Source: Poa pratensis (Eukaryota > Streptophyta > Magnoliopsida > Poales > Poaceae). From it: a stretch of 64,000 nucleotides of DNA. Positions 1 to 11,226 of this stretch are shown piece after piece. How positions within the stretch are numbered: the first letter of the stretch is position 1; every line of letters starts with the position of its first letter. The stretch is taken from contig CAMZMU010000063.1 of NCBI GenBank assembly GCA_947311845.1, positions 122,977,259 through 123,041,258 on the forward strand. The letters run 5' to 3'. Under the pieces are notes generated by a model. That model made no database searches and was not told the origin of the DNA. It worked only from the letters and a program-made list of their open reading frames with translations. The translations under genes and the position numbers were made by a program.

Positions 1-327
1 TGTTCTTTGAGATGGCTTGTTTGCAACCATAATGATAATTTGAGAATGCCTTGCCATGATTTTATTGGTTTCTACCAATTTGGTGTTGCAACAAATATGT
101 CGAAAACTTGCTCGTTCATGTGCTTTGTTTGCACCCACGATGATATTTTGGACATTTTTCATTGTGTGTTTTTACCAAGTTCTCCTCTTATTGTCTCAAG
201 GATGTTGGCAAATTTCTCTTTCCGAAGTCTTGAGAGCAATAATGATCATATGGTTTAAAATGAGATACCTAGATGGCATCCTCATATTTCTATGGAGTTT
301 TTGTGTTCCCACATTTTTGAAGATGTT
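1..327. other. Old LTR-retrotransposon remnant, left part
   Basis: AT-rich sequence without a convincing gene. Open frames of 83-94 codons are present but carry no motif I recognise. It joins directly to 1375 onward once the solo LTR and one copy of its target duplication are removed, so 1-327 and 1375-2641 were one continuous stretch before the solo LTR arrived. The right part ends in what looks like a gypsy polyprotein tail and LTR leader, so this is probably decayed internal or spacer DNA of that element. Confidence 0.4.
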
Positions 328-1369
328 TGTCGGAGAATGACTCCCACGAAACAGGGATAGTCAAGCTCACGAAGAGAGTTCGTGTAAGGGGCTGAACACG
401 TTGGTCAAACAACCCTCAACCTGCACGGCGACGGTGCTCGTCGAGCAAGTGGAGGGACATCACGACAGAGATGAACACCAGCCCGTACCCAGGTTCACGG
501 CCCTCGAGTGGAGGTAATACCGCTACTCCTGCTTGTCTGTATTGCACTGCTTGTAGAGGTTACAGTACAATGAGCTTGCCGAAGGCTCTCTTTTGGCAAT
601 GGTGTACACAAGGAAGGGAAGCAATGGTCTTCTTCTTCCTTGCGCGTAAGTGGCTATGCTGGAATGAGAATGCGATCCTTTGCTACGGTGCACCTTGTCC
701 TCCTTTTATAGACGCCCCGTGCTCCCTCCTTGCACTCGCACTGTGGTAGGGCTGTCACGTGGCGCGGAAGGTGGAGCGCGGTGCATCGCAGCCCGGGTGT
801 CCATGGACGCGGTCCATGAGCGTAAAGCTGACTCCTGTAGCAGAGTACCCACCGTCCATGCTGGACGGCCAGCTGGGGCCGCAGAGAAACATGGGGGTGC
901 CCACGGTGACGTTGGCCGTGGAGCGTAGCGCCGGCCGGTCCCCTTATCACCAAAGAGGAAATCCTTGTAGTCCGGAGCGGGTGGCACAGCTTTATTGACC
1001 CCTTTAATCACCAAAATGGCAACTGCGGCGTCGTCGTCACCGTGCGCAGGGGCGCGCGTCACTCTGCGGCCGCTGCAGAGCCCATGTGCGCTCTGCAGTG
1101 GTTGCTTTGCAGCGAAGCGATCTCCACGAGGGCTTGGACGCCCTGTAGAGAATTCGGCGTTGACCTCTCCCCAGGGGAGATTTCCTTGAGGAGGGGGCAG
1201 CAGTGGATATGGCCTCCGCAGGCCTCTGCTGCCTCAAATGCCCTCGCGAGGCGATGAGCCTCGCGAGGCTCTCCAGGCCGTAGGCTTGGTCCTTAGCGAA
1301 AATTCGCCATCAAGTGTCGAGGGCCGTAGAGGACAGGCCCAGCACACCCTGGATTTCACTGGGCCGACA
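328..1369 (-). mobile_element. Solo LTR (1042 bp) with 5-bp target-site duplication
   Basis: The segment starts TGTCGG and ends CCGACA, the inverted TG...CA ends of an LTR. It is flanked by ATGTT at 323-327 and again at 1370-1374, a perfect 5-bp target-site duplication. Orientation is minus: a TATAAAAGGA box lies at 701-710 on that strand. It is followed by a leader with the GGTATTACCTCC...CGAGGGCC-type sequence common in grass Ty3/gypsy U5 regions. No PBS, internal domain or second LTR is present, so it is a solo LTR left by LTR-LTR recombination. Open frames inside it are not genes. Confidence 0.85.
701..710 (-). promoter_or_regulatory. TATA box of the solo LTR
   Basis: TATAAAAGGA on the minus strand, about 660 bases from the LTR's 5' end (1369). 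Position and downstream leader fit the U3/R boundary of a gypsy LTR. Confidence 0.6.
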
Positions 1370-1374
1370 ATGTT

Positions 1375-1800
1375 CCATTGGATTGTTTACATATTGACCT
1401 TGCACTTGCACTACCTTTTCATATTCTTGTGTTGTGCTAACGGTGCTATGATAAATAATGGACATGTCCTTGTTGATATGCTCCTCTTTCTTGCACACAC
1501 ATGGTTTGCTTGGTCTTTAGTGTTTGTAGGCATGGTGAAGCCCAATTCTTTGACAACACATCTACCTCCTTTGCATGGTGATGACGAGCAAGAGTCGAGG
1601 ATGACTCTTTTTGAAGCGGGGGGAGATGATGTAGTGCAACCGACGACCATCACCATGCCAAGACCTTCAACACTTCCCAAGTCGTCATCGAACTCAAAGG
1701 TGAACTCCTTCCCTTATATTACCCACAATATGTCGCCTTTGAACGGTATGCTACTTGACCATCGTCCCCTTTGCCTTGCTAGGTATATCATGACGAGTAC
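1375..1800 (+). pseudogene. Possible C-terminal tail of a Ty3/gypsy polyprotein
   Basis: An open frame runs through here to 2188 but only part looks protein-like. Near 1580-1640 it reads DDEQESRMTLFEAGGDD. This resembles the acidic SRTT-F-GGDD tails that follow the integrase in some grass gypsy polyproteins. No RT, integrase or protease is present. The upstream portion of the same frame runs across the solo-LTR boundary and is therefore chimeric. The family assignment is from memory of such tails and is weak. Confidence 0.35.
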
Positions 1801-1888
1801 ATGTACACGGGAAGATGGCCAAGGTGCACGAGGAGCGAAGGCCGACAAGACGATGTCTTGGAAGAGGAGAAGGAAGAGGAGCCAACAG

Positions 1889-2100
1889 CTCCCTGGAGCG
1901 GTACTACCGTTGGGCCAAGCGGTACTACCGCCAGCGCGCACTAGCGGTACTGCCGCCGCAGCTATCGCCAGAACAGGCTTCTGGAGCTCCATCCGGTACC
2001 AACGGGTACCGCTGGCGGTACCGCCGCAGCGGGAAAAGCAGAGGAATCCCGCACCGGCGGTACTACCGCCTAACCCAGCGGTACTACCGCCGCTGCGGGA
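1889..2100 (+). repeat. GCGGTACTACCGC-type motif cluster
   Basis: Repeated, slightly varied copies of AGCGGTACTACCGC occur near 1897, 1918, 1943, 2000-2030, 2056 and 2078, with irregular spacing. Each motif is a near-perfect palindrome (GCGGTA-C-TACCGC), so the cluster can fold on either strand. I associate such clusters with spacer regions of gypsy elements in Triticeae and relatives. Confidence 0.6.
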
Positions 2101-2641
2101 ACAGCTCGGGTGGAGGACCCGTGTAACCCCTCCACACCTACCCCTTTTGGTCAACACTCTATATAGGACCCCTTGGGCTCAGATCTAGAGGAGAGTCTAT
2201 GATGAGAGAGAGTTGAGCATAGGCTCCTTACCCACCCCTTTGTGGTGTTGCCTCCCCTTGTGGAGAAGATCCCCTTGTGGATCCAAGGCCTCCGCTTGTG
2301 GAGAAGATCCCTCTTGTGGATTCAAGACCTCTACTTATAGTTGTGACTACTTGCCAATCTTTCATCTTCGGGTGACTCTATTAGATCGGTTTGGTTGACC
2401 GTTGGAGAAACAACCATTCAAGATCCCTCCTTGTATTTGCTTGCCAATCTCTCCCTTTGGGATTCTATTGGACCGGCTTGGACCGACCGGTGAGGGAAAG
2501 GTGTCTTTGTATCGTGTTTATGTTCTTCTGTTCTTGGCATTCTTCGTGTTCTTCGTGTGTCCTTGCGTGAGTTTGCCCAAATCCGCCGTCAATCCGTGAA
2601 GATCGGGACCTACCCTACATCACCACAATTCCACTTAATGT
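2101..2641 (+). mobile_element. LTR-like promoter and leader of a degenerate retrotransposon
   Basis: A TATATA box at 2160-2165 is followed by a leader with three imperfect TTGTGGAGAAGATCC/TTGTGGATYCAAG repeats (about 2255-2335). The segment ends near 2622 with AAGATCGGGACCTACCCTACATCA, a phrase that closes LTRs in several grass gypsy families. I could not find the 5' end of an LTR or a matching partner, so this is a partial or decayed element. Confidence 0.4.
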
Positions 2642-2704
2642 AGGCCATGATTCCATCCCCACGGGAAGAGGTCAAAAAGCAAGAAGAGCGTGGAAGTCCA
2701 CTGA

Positions 2705-2750
2705 GGCCTTGTTCAGTTGGAGAGTTTTGGAGTGTTTTGGGGTGTATATT
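2705..2750 (+). repeat. Left terminal inverted repeat of the Harbinger element
   Basis: Pairs with 38659-38704: identical GGCCTTGTTC start, related GAG at +17 and a shared TTTTGGGGTGTA core. Just inside it (2750-2800) is a separate fold-back, GTTTTGGGTG...CACCCAAAAC, not seen at the right end. Confidence 0.75.
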
Positions 2751-4149
2751 ACCTAGTGTTTTGGGTGAAAACACTTCTCACACCCAAAACACTCCAACCC
2801 TTCCAATCCCCTTCTCCAACAAAACCCTCCACCAACTCTAGTTGTTTGGTACAAGTGTTTTGCAAAGAGGTGTTTTTTCACACCTAGTGCACACAATTAC
2901 AAAATTGACATGTTTTGGTCATCAATAAAAATCTAATATTTTTTAACAGCATGTAAGCACATAGTTTATCAACAAAAACCTGATATTTTCTCACAGCACA
3001 TGGGACACACAGTTTAAGCAATTCATAACATTAAGTAACAATAACTCATGCTTCCCAAGTTTATCCCAGGTTATTACAACACAATTTGATAAAAATTCAT
3101 TGAATGCTTCTCACGAACATTATTTTGCTTCTCAGGTTTATCCCAGATTATTTGACAAGATGGTCACATAAACAAGAAGAAAGAAGCTTGCAGCACGAAG
3201 ATCATTGCAGCAACAATGTAGACATATGATTGTAGCAAGAAGATCATCACCGCAAGAAGATCATCGTAGCAAGAAGTTTGCTTCATGACAAGTTGTTTCT
3301 GCAAACAATGTAGACATATGTTATTAAAGCAATAAGATCATTGCAGCAACAATGTAAACATGGCTGTTTGGAATTGCTTTCTCGAGTCACAAGGAGCACA
3401 TATAGATAATCTGCTCAAATGCATGGCACTTTGTTCACCTCAAATACAAACAATGTACATAAACTAGGCTAAATTGGAGGCAGTCAAGAGATGTAAATGT
3501 GTAATACTCATACTAGTAAGTTTAATATGTTTGTAAACCACCATCTATCTAGCTAGTTCTCGCAGTCATACACGTACACATGCAGTTGTAATCAACTCGG
3601 TAGTTATTGACTTCTCATCACTCTGCCCCATGGATGGATGACACAGCTAGGACGGTACCTGAAGCTAGATGCAGTATTAGAGTGAATCAATCTTGCGAAG
3701 AGTCAACTACTGAAGTTGTTGTTAATTAGTCTCTGCTAGTACCATGTGGTATCTGAAACAATTACCATTTGTTTGTTTCATTTGCGCTGCAACATTCATT
3801 CATTCATTCATTCGAGATGGACAAACAAGCAGGCAGTAAAGCAAAGAATCGTCAGTGAATAATCTGGATCACGTTTGGTAACTAGCTAGCTATTTGCAAC
3901 ATAGGGAAAATAATTGGAACCGCAGCAGGAGCTATTCTTCCTCTTGCACAACAAACAGAGCATCATGTTATTAAAGCAATAAGATCAAATGACTTTAGTT
4001 TGATATATCCCAGTGGTTGTTTTGTCTAATATGCTGACAAACGCAGACTATAAACAACAACAACTGCAATTTCTTGCATCATAGTTGACAAAGGGCATGA
4101 ACAAACAGTTGTAAATATCACAATGTAAATATCAAAGTATTAGTTTACC
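2751..4149. other. Harbinger 3' region, no gene seen
   Basis: AT-rich, no convincing coding frame. It contains imperfect repeats of GCAAGAAGATCAT and GCAGCAACAATGTAGACAT between about 3174 and 3375, and an (ATTC)5 microsatellite at 3793-3813. It lies between the TIR and the stop of the Myb-like exon, so it would include the 3' UTR of the transposon gene. Confidence 0.6.
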
Positions 4150-4676
4150 TTAAGGTAGCTTGGCTATCTGGAAACGAAGCCATTTGATAGCTATTCCATC
4201 ATTATCAGCGACAAGGTTGACAAAGATCTCATGGTTGTGTGCATTTTTGAAAACCTCCAAGGCCGGGATCTTGTCGTCAGCTGTGACGCCATCGACCTTC
4301 TTCAAGGCATCCATGCATCTGCTGATTGTGAACTCCTGTGCAGATTCCTTTTCAGCTTCCTTTTCTTTGATGTTAACGAGCCTTTCCATGACTTGCACCA
4401 TTCCAGCTCCAGCTCCACTTCTTTGACTGTTCTTCGGCTTCTTCCTTGAACCACCAACAGCATTCTTTGCTTGAGCATGCTCCACTCGAGGCCTCACTTG
4501 AGAAGTAGTACCTTCATCCAACATTTGAAGGTCATCATCAATCTCTTCCCTAGCAGTACTACCATGAGGTCTCTCCATATCTTCGTCGCCATCACTTTCA
4601 ATTTTTGTCACATCTGATGGTGTAGGTGCCGAGGTCGAACTGGATGTGAAGTTGAAAGTTCTAGTAGAAATACTCC
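4150..4676 (-). pseudogene. Myb/SANT-like C-terminal exon of the Harbinger element (complete copy)
   Basis: After a good acceptor (TTTTGTAG at 4684-4677) the frame reads a Ser/Thr-rich stretch, an acidic segment with ESDGDEDMERP, then a basic SRKKPKNSQRS patch. It ends in a conserved block with CMDALKKVDG, KIPALEVFKNAHN and WLRFQI before the stop at 4152-4150. That ending is typical of plant Myb/SANT-like proteins tied to PIF/Harbinger elements, which help the transposase reach the nucleus and bind DNA. The N-terminal SANT-like domain was not found upstream. Copies at 34.4 and 36.5 kb share the first part but stop at KNSQRS, so this is the only unit with the true 3' end. Confidence 0.65.
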
Positions 4677-5033
4677 CTACAAAATGATAAGTAAGATGAT
4701 AAGCAACTGAACCACAGAGAGGAGAGATGCTAGTGATTCATAGAGAGGGAACGACTTGATGTTAAATCTCTTGATCCTTGTCCCAAATGACTACAAAAAG
4801 ATGAGGAAACCATGGTTAGCAAACATGTGACAATCATACACAAGCAACAATAGAATATCAAACATCCTACACCACTTACAACTTCTAAATTCTCCCAAAG
4901 ATGTGGTTCAACCTCAATTTTGAACCCGGCTTCATTCTAGCCTGCTCCACTTTGGTTTCGAGCATCCTTTAGCATTCTATAATCTCTCTTTAAATCTCTC
5001 TCCACTTTGTCACTTGATTTGAGAATCTTTGGA

Positions 5034-5168
5034 TTTTGTCAAGGAAAAAGAATGAACTTGGAAGTATGGAAAGAATCGAGCATCCGTGGCGATTTTGGGA
5101 TGTGGTTCATCTACATAGCGAGGCCTGAGAAACCGAGTTGCTAGGATGGGGATGATGTTGAAGAACTC
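5034..5168 (-). pseudogene. Harbinger transposase N-terminal region, distal part (split by the LARD)
   Basis: Minus-strand frame reading FFNIIPILATRFLRPRYVD...FFPYFQ, the segment that precedes the GAIDGTH block in Harbinger transposases. The expected catalytic continuation is missing; the sequence runs into AT-rich DNA and the Myb-like exon. It joins in frame with 19053-19444 when the LARD and one AACTC duplication are removed, as seen in the intact copy at 37093-37638. Confidence 0.65.
5164..5168 (+). repeat. LARD target-site duplication, left copy (AACTC)
   Basis: AACTC here is repeated at 19053-19057 immediately after the 3' LTR. Confidence 0.9.
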
Positions 5169-6999
5169 TGTAACATCCCAAATTTTTTTAAACCAAGAAG
5201 AAACCTAGTTTTACCAGACCCCAAAATTCGGAACCAACAAAAAACTTTTTGAAATGTTTTGCTGATGATTGTGTTTTCCTTCCCATTGCTATGTTTGAAT
5301 TGGTATGGCTTGTTGTTTGAGTTGTTTGACTAGAAAGTCCAAGACCCCCAACCAATATAACTATATATTAAACTTGGTGATTATGTCATGACAAGAACAA
5401 AATATTCCCTACATCTTCTCTACTCTTATTGGGACTAACTTATTTTCAAAGGATGTTTTGTGTATCAACAACCAAAATACCTATTCTTGAAAATAAAAGT
5501 ATTCCCAAAATTATGTGTTTCCAAAAATATGGAGATCTATATCTTGATATTTCCCTTGTATTGGTAGCTCTTATTTTAAACTCATACTTTCATTCCTTGA
5601 AAACAATAAAGGTGGGAAGTATATGGCCCATATATTTTAGCAACCCTTTTTGGAAAAATATCAAATTATGAAGTTGAGCTTTTCCACCTTACTCTTGTCA
5701 GGATGACACTGGATCACCACCCCCCCCCCCCCCACTTGTCTGAGTGATTAAAAACTTGGTTAAGGATTTATAAATGGTTGTCTAGTGTTGATTGTTATTC
5801 CTGCCAAATTGATTGCTTGTGTGGTTAATTATTCAACTATGCTGGAAACTTTAAAACACCCCTGTCAACAATTGGAAGGTGAATTAATTAATCACACACT
5901 CCCAATAAAAACACTAACTAAAAGAAAAGGGGTCTTATTTAAATCTTCTTCCCTATCTATATCTCTATGTTGTAATAACAATTATTTTTCCTCCTAAAAT
6001 CCAGAAATGAGATGCAATAATAACCATCTCATTATCATATTGCTCTCTCCTCAAAATATCTAATTTCCCAAATTACAAAGATATTTCAATTTGTCAAATT
6101 CCAAAATCCCTTCTTTAACCTTTAGGGGTTATTAAGATTTTGACACAAAAATATTTCAAAGTGGAAGAATATATTTTCCTTTCAAACAGAATTCAGGGAG
6201 GTGGTGTTATGCCCCCTCTCATTTCATCCCTAATGCTTTCCCCTCTCTCTATCTAATTATATTCAAAATTCTATTTTCAATTTTCCCAATGTTCTTTAAC
6301 ATTGGAAATCATCAAATGCACCAAGCTACATCTACCAAATAAATTCCACCACAGCACCACAAATCTTGACAAATAAGTGTGAAACAAATTATAGAATTAA
6401 ATTAGAAAATTTCCAAATTCAAAGCTGGTTGAAGCATTTTGTCGAGCACGTGGAGAGGATCTCTCTGTTCTTCCCAAAGCCGAAAATTGATCGGGGATTT
6501 GGAACTCGATTCGGTGCAATCCGGCACCACCCCAGCCCCCTCTCACTCCTCTCACCCCACTCACTCGAAGGATGATGAGGAGACAAGCTCATTGACCCCA
6601 GAGGAGGCAAGCCGGTGGCGCCACGCCATTGCCGACCTTGGCGAGCTGCCGCTCCGGTCACCTCCGTGGAGGAGGCAGACGCCACCTCGACGCGATGCCG
6701 CACCGTGTCCACCGCACTCCACGCCTCCCTCTGCCCCTGCTCGAAGTGACCCAAGCGCCGCGGAGTTTCCCCTTGCGTGCGCACGGTCCATGTCAGAGCA
6801 CGCCGCGCGTCGTGGCAACGCCAAGGTCAACGAAGCGCGCCGCACGCCTCCGCACTGCCTCACCCTGCCTCTCTTGTTCCATCAGCTCCACCGCGTCGTA
6901 CACGAGCACCGCAACCCCCAGGCACCCCCATCTGGACCCCGCACCTCTCTTTCCCTCTCCCCACCGCCGTGCCATGGGGCACCGAGCGTCTCCACTCGC

Positions 7000-7007
7000 T
7001 ATAAAAA
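7000..7007 (+). promoter_or_regulatory. TATA box of LARD 5' LTR
   Basis: TATAAAAA in the context CACTCGCTATAAAAACCACC. The 3' LTR copy is at 15685-15692. The gypsy LTRs at 21060-21067 and 31055-31062 have the same GCGCTATAAAAAC-type box, so the promoter is conserved between families. Confidence 0.7.
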
Positions 7008-8513
7008 CCACCCCCGCACCCCCTCTCTTCCCCACACATCGCCACAACCCCTCCCTCACCACCACTCACTCCCGTGCATCGCCAGGAGGGCAAGCACGCC
7101 GCTGAAATCGCCGTGAGCAACCCCGGCTGTGCGCTGCCGCACCAAAGAAGAGGTCGATCACGGCCGCGCCGTGCTACTCTCCCCTTTCTTCTTCTCTGGC
7201 CCGTGCCCTCCTCTCCATTACCACCGCGTCCTCCCGCACTCACTCCCTCTCTGTTCCATGCACAGAAGCACCGTAGCAGACCCGCCGGAGTTGGCGCACG
7301 GCCGAGGAAGCTGCGGAGCTCGCCGCCGACGAAACCGACATCCCCAGCAAGCACACTTCCTCCCACAAGCTTCCCCGGACCTCCGCCGTCTTTCTGCGAC
7401 CTCGCCGAGCCCTTCCGAGACCCCCAGGTGAGCTATCCGTGCTCGCCACCATCGCCGGCGTGGCAACGCCGCCCGTTTGTGGTCGTCGTCATCCGCGGTC
7501 TCCGTGAGCCGTTAGATCAAGATCCAACGGCGGCATACCTGTTCGCTTAGACCAGTCACTGACGGACTAGCCCCACCCGTCAGCGTTTTAAACATTTCTA
7601 GCGCGCGCACAGTTTTCTGCTGAGTCGCTGACGAGTGGACCCCACTCGTCAGGGATCTAAACATTATCCAGTAAATTAGATTTTTCGAATTTAGGCTTCT
7701 CTGGAAATTCAGTACTGGTATGAACTTTGAAATTCAATAACTCGAGTTCTAGGAATCCAAATAAATCAAACTCAAGTGTTCTGGAAAGCTTATAAAATGC
7801 TTTAACTCCCCAAAGTGGTCTCATCTTATTTAAATAAATAATAAAAGTGTATTATTAAAAATTCTCCAGAAGGTTTGAAACACCAAACCATTTGATTCTG
7901 GAGTTATATTAGTCCAAATAACTTGAAACCAATTTTGGTAGCTTTATATTAGGATCCTTTAGCTCCCCAAATTTTGGTAGAATTTTTGGAACAGTTTAGG
8001 ATCTTTAGCATTTGGTTGAACTTTAGTGAACCCTTCTGCACTAAATCAATTAGTGTGAATTAATGGTAGATCCATTTGAGGTGAAACCAATTTTATTAGG
8101 TTACATTCAACCAAGGTTAGCTACCCCTAAAAGGGTTTAATTTTTGAAGCAACATAAATTAATTAGTGGCTAAAACTTGATTAGTGAGTTTCTGGTTTAA
8201 AGCAAATGTGTAGGGAGTTTGATACCTCCAAAAGACCTCAATCCAATTGAGTTGTCTTCTACACATCAGTAGCTATCCATAGGATTTTAGTTTGAATTTT
8301 TGTGACAAACATAGATTAAATGGTGAATTAATTGGTGTACAACTAGTTTCTGTCTTAAATTGGAAATAAGTAAATAAAGATTAATTCAATTAAATTAAAA
8401 CCACCTTGTGTTGCTTGATGTGTGCAGTAGCTATTTGTAACATTTGTGATTGTAATGATGTGGTGATGCTTGAGCTAGTATAGTGATTGTTGTCTTGCTT
8501 GTTTAACGTTTAG

Positions 8514-8594
8514 ACGATACCGTTGACGGATTTATCGAGGAAGGAGGTTTTATTGAACCAGAAGACCAGGATCAGTACCACTTTGTGGAGCAAG
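8514..8594 (+). other. Conserved 81-nt exon-like block inside the LARD LTR
   Basis: Bounded by a TTTAG acceptor and an AAG|GCAAGC (GC-type) donor. Read in the phase set by the upstream AG|GTGAG donor at 7427/7428, it gives an acidic peptide with GFIEEGGFIEPEDQDQ. The equivalent block in the gypsy LTR (22529-22609) is also exactly 81 nt and gives GFIEEGEFVESEDQDQ. The matching length, splice signals and conservative replacements suggest selection on a coding exon. It is not a confirmed gene. Confidence 0.5.
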
Positions 8595-10367
8595 GCAAGC
8601 TACTTCACTGAGCTTGCATCTATATACCTCTATTTTGATTTACCTGTTTTACTATAAGTAGCATAAATGATTTATGTGGTGTTTGCCACGAAAGCTATGA
8701 TTTTGAAAACCCTTTTCCAAATTACAAGTATATTATTAAGACAACCGATATAGAGGTGTCAGTGGTATACAATGATTTCGAAATGAATTTGTTTACTCCA
8801 AAACCTTCTGTGAAAAATCCTTTTGGTGGGATTACGAACCACCCAAGTTTTGGTTAAAAGTATTTTGCTAAGAAAATTGGAAATGATCGTGAAAACCTTC
8901 TCAAAAAGTTTATGAAAAACTATTTTGTCACTCTATGTAGAGATATCAGTTGTTTATATAAAACTATAGGATGGGAAAAACATTGTTTATTCAAAACTCC
9001 TTTGAAAATCCTTGGATGAATTATGGTATACCGGGATGTCGGTATGGAAGTGGAGAAGTGAAGTGTGGTGATGATTATGAAAAATGCACATTGTGTCTTT
9101 GTACCATGACTACCAGCCGATAACCTATGCGACCACATTTACCCACATATGGGCAAGGGCGTAGTCATATAATTTGCTCGTGTTAGTACTGGATGCCTCA
9201 ATAACGAGGATAACCTCGTTCCATGAGGGGATGGTCTGAGGACCTACCCCCTGACCTGGGTCCTCTTAATAGAAGTCTACCGGAAGCCGGTATGAGCATA
9301 AAGGAGAAAGAGGATTGAAGGGCTCCCTTGGGTCCGCCGGACAGAACTACGAGTCCTCACACTTAGTTTCTGAGGATTTGAGTGTCGATGGAAAGTGTCG
9401 TAGAGGAAGGGTCCTATACTAGCATGAGCAAAGGACAGGCTATGGCCGGGAACTCAACTTCGCATACCTCTGGTATGGCGGGACGTGGCTGACACGATGA
9501 GTGACCGGATGGGTGTGGGAAAAGCGTGCTACCTCTGCAGAGGGTAAAACTATTCGAATAGCCGAGTCCTCGGATATGGACAGTTGGGAGGCTGTCCTAA
9601 GACCATGTGCAAGTTTTACAAAGTTTTGGGTTTGAGAGGAGAGTGAAAATCGTTTTATGCAACTATACCGAGGGTATGGTATGAGGTTGCTGGTAAAATA
9701 AGTAACCATGAAGGGGTATGATCAGAAACCAGGAGGTTTCGGAGGAAGGGACAAGATGGTGATTTTCGAGGAAAAAGTTTAAAGGTTTTCTCACCTTTTA
9801 AACGAAGGTATATTTTCGGGAAAAAGGTTTAAAAAGACTTCTTACCTTTTTCAACAAAGGTAGGTGAGAAAACTACTTTCCAAAATGATTCGTCTTCAAC
9901 AGGATTACAAATCTACTCTTCCCTTTTTAAATAAAGATATAGTGATGTTTTCCTAAAAATAAAAGTCTTTTAAAATTTAAAAACTAGTGCATGCTCCTGT
10001 TGGGGTAGTTTGCGAGTACAATCAAATGTACTCATATTGGTTTCGTCCCTGGCTATTGTCTTAGCCAGATTGTGGAAGAAGAAGCAGTTCGAAGAAGAGG
10101 AGTTCACTGACGTCCTTGCGAACTAGGGCGCTTCCCAGTCAGCTGCCTGTAGGGTTAAGGCGAATGACTTGGGCTCCACGTTGTTTGGTGATTCCGCTGC
10201 AAGCACCTGTTGAAGCTTATGACTTCAATCACGTAAGTATATTTATTCGGTATTTTTGGGGTGTTCTGTGATACCAATTCGAGTTATGTGCAGCAACAGA
10301 CTGATCACGGGATTGTTGCAGGAAACATAACGAGTATCTCGGAACTTAATTGGGGTCCTCACAGACT

Positions 10368-10380
10368 TGGTATCAGAGCC
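10368..10380 (+). other. LARD primer-binding site (initiator Met tRNA)
   Basis: TGGTATCAGAGCC, complementary to the 3' end of plant initiator-Met tRNA, four bases after the 5' LTR. The same motif primes the gypsy element at 24056. Confidence 0.9.
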
Positions 10381-11226
10381 AGCCTGACTGTAACAGACCT
10401 TAGTTAGCATGGACGTTAGTTAGGAAAGAAGATATTTTGTTAAAAATATATTAATACTAAATTATATCTTTATCTAGGAAAGTCTAAAAATGACTTCCAC
10501 TCTTCTCATCTTCTCAAATACTTCCGAGTCTTACCCTTCTATTTTAAGATTTTCCAGAATTTTTCTACTCTCCTGTACCTGTTCAAAATACTTGACGATG
10601 AACCCAATAGGAGACCTAATTAGCTAGCACCTACAAGAAGAAACATCCATCTCGAATATTCAACATTCTACATCAGGGTGATCGATCTACCAGGATCGTC
10701 GGTATCAACAAAGCAAGAGACCTCCGAAGACCTCAATTCAACGTCAACAACTCCTTCAGTTACTACCTCGACACCCTCAATTTTTCCTGTTAAAGCTTAA
10801 GGCGACAAAATGAAGACTTCACCGACCCTGTATAACCAAGGTCCCTAGGGAAAAACATATGATAGGAACTTTAGTTATACTACCCAACTGCAACGAGTAT
10901 TAGGCGTCCATCGGTACTAAATGTGCCTTGTGTGTTTATTGTTTGTTTGTGATGTCCCCTACAGTGAGTCAACGGATTTAACCCATCCCTGCCTAACCGG
11001 CATGGCCAGGCGTCGGTTCACAGTGGAGTACAGTAAGACTTGTCCCCACTATAGGAGAGAAGCTCACCGGGTTCTTCCATAGAAAGGAGCCGACACAACC
11101 TAGCTTATATAAGGCCCCGTTCCAACTGCCATCTATACCCACCCTCACTCACCATCCTTAACAGCCTAACTCTCCTGAGGCAGGAATCCTGCGTTCTTAT
11201 CCTTACTCCCGAACCAAAACAATCCA
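10381..11226. other. LARD internal leader, no gene seen
   Basis: Between the PBS and the first internal frame. No open frame with recognisable motifs was seen. Confidence 0.6.

Larger units (their letters stand above)
5169..10363 (+). repeat. LARD 5' LTR
   Basis: 5195 bp, TG...CA. Order within it: AT-rich U3, GC-rich block with TATA box (7000-7007), GC-rich leader to a GT donor at 7428, about 1.1 kb AT-rich intron-like DNA, a conserved 81-nt exon-like block (8514-8594), a long non-coding stretch, and a third conserved block from about 10065. The frames of 150-225 codons in the GC-rich part have no recognisable domains. Confidence 0.9.

Noticed and set aside
1238..2188. 316-codon frame as one gene
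   Set aside because: It crosses the solo LTR boundary and its target duplication, so it is a chimera of solo LTR and older retroelement sequence.
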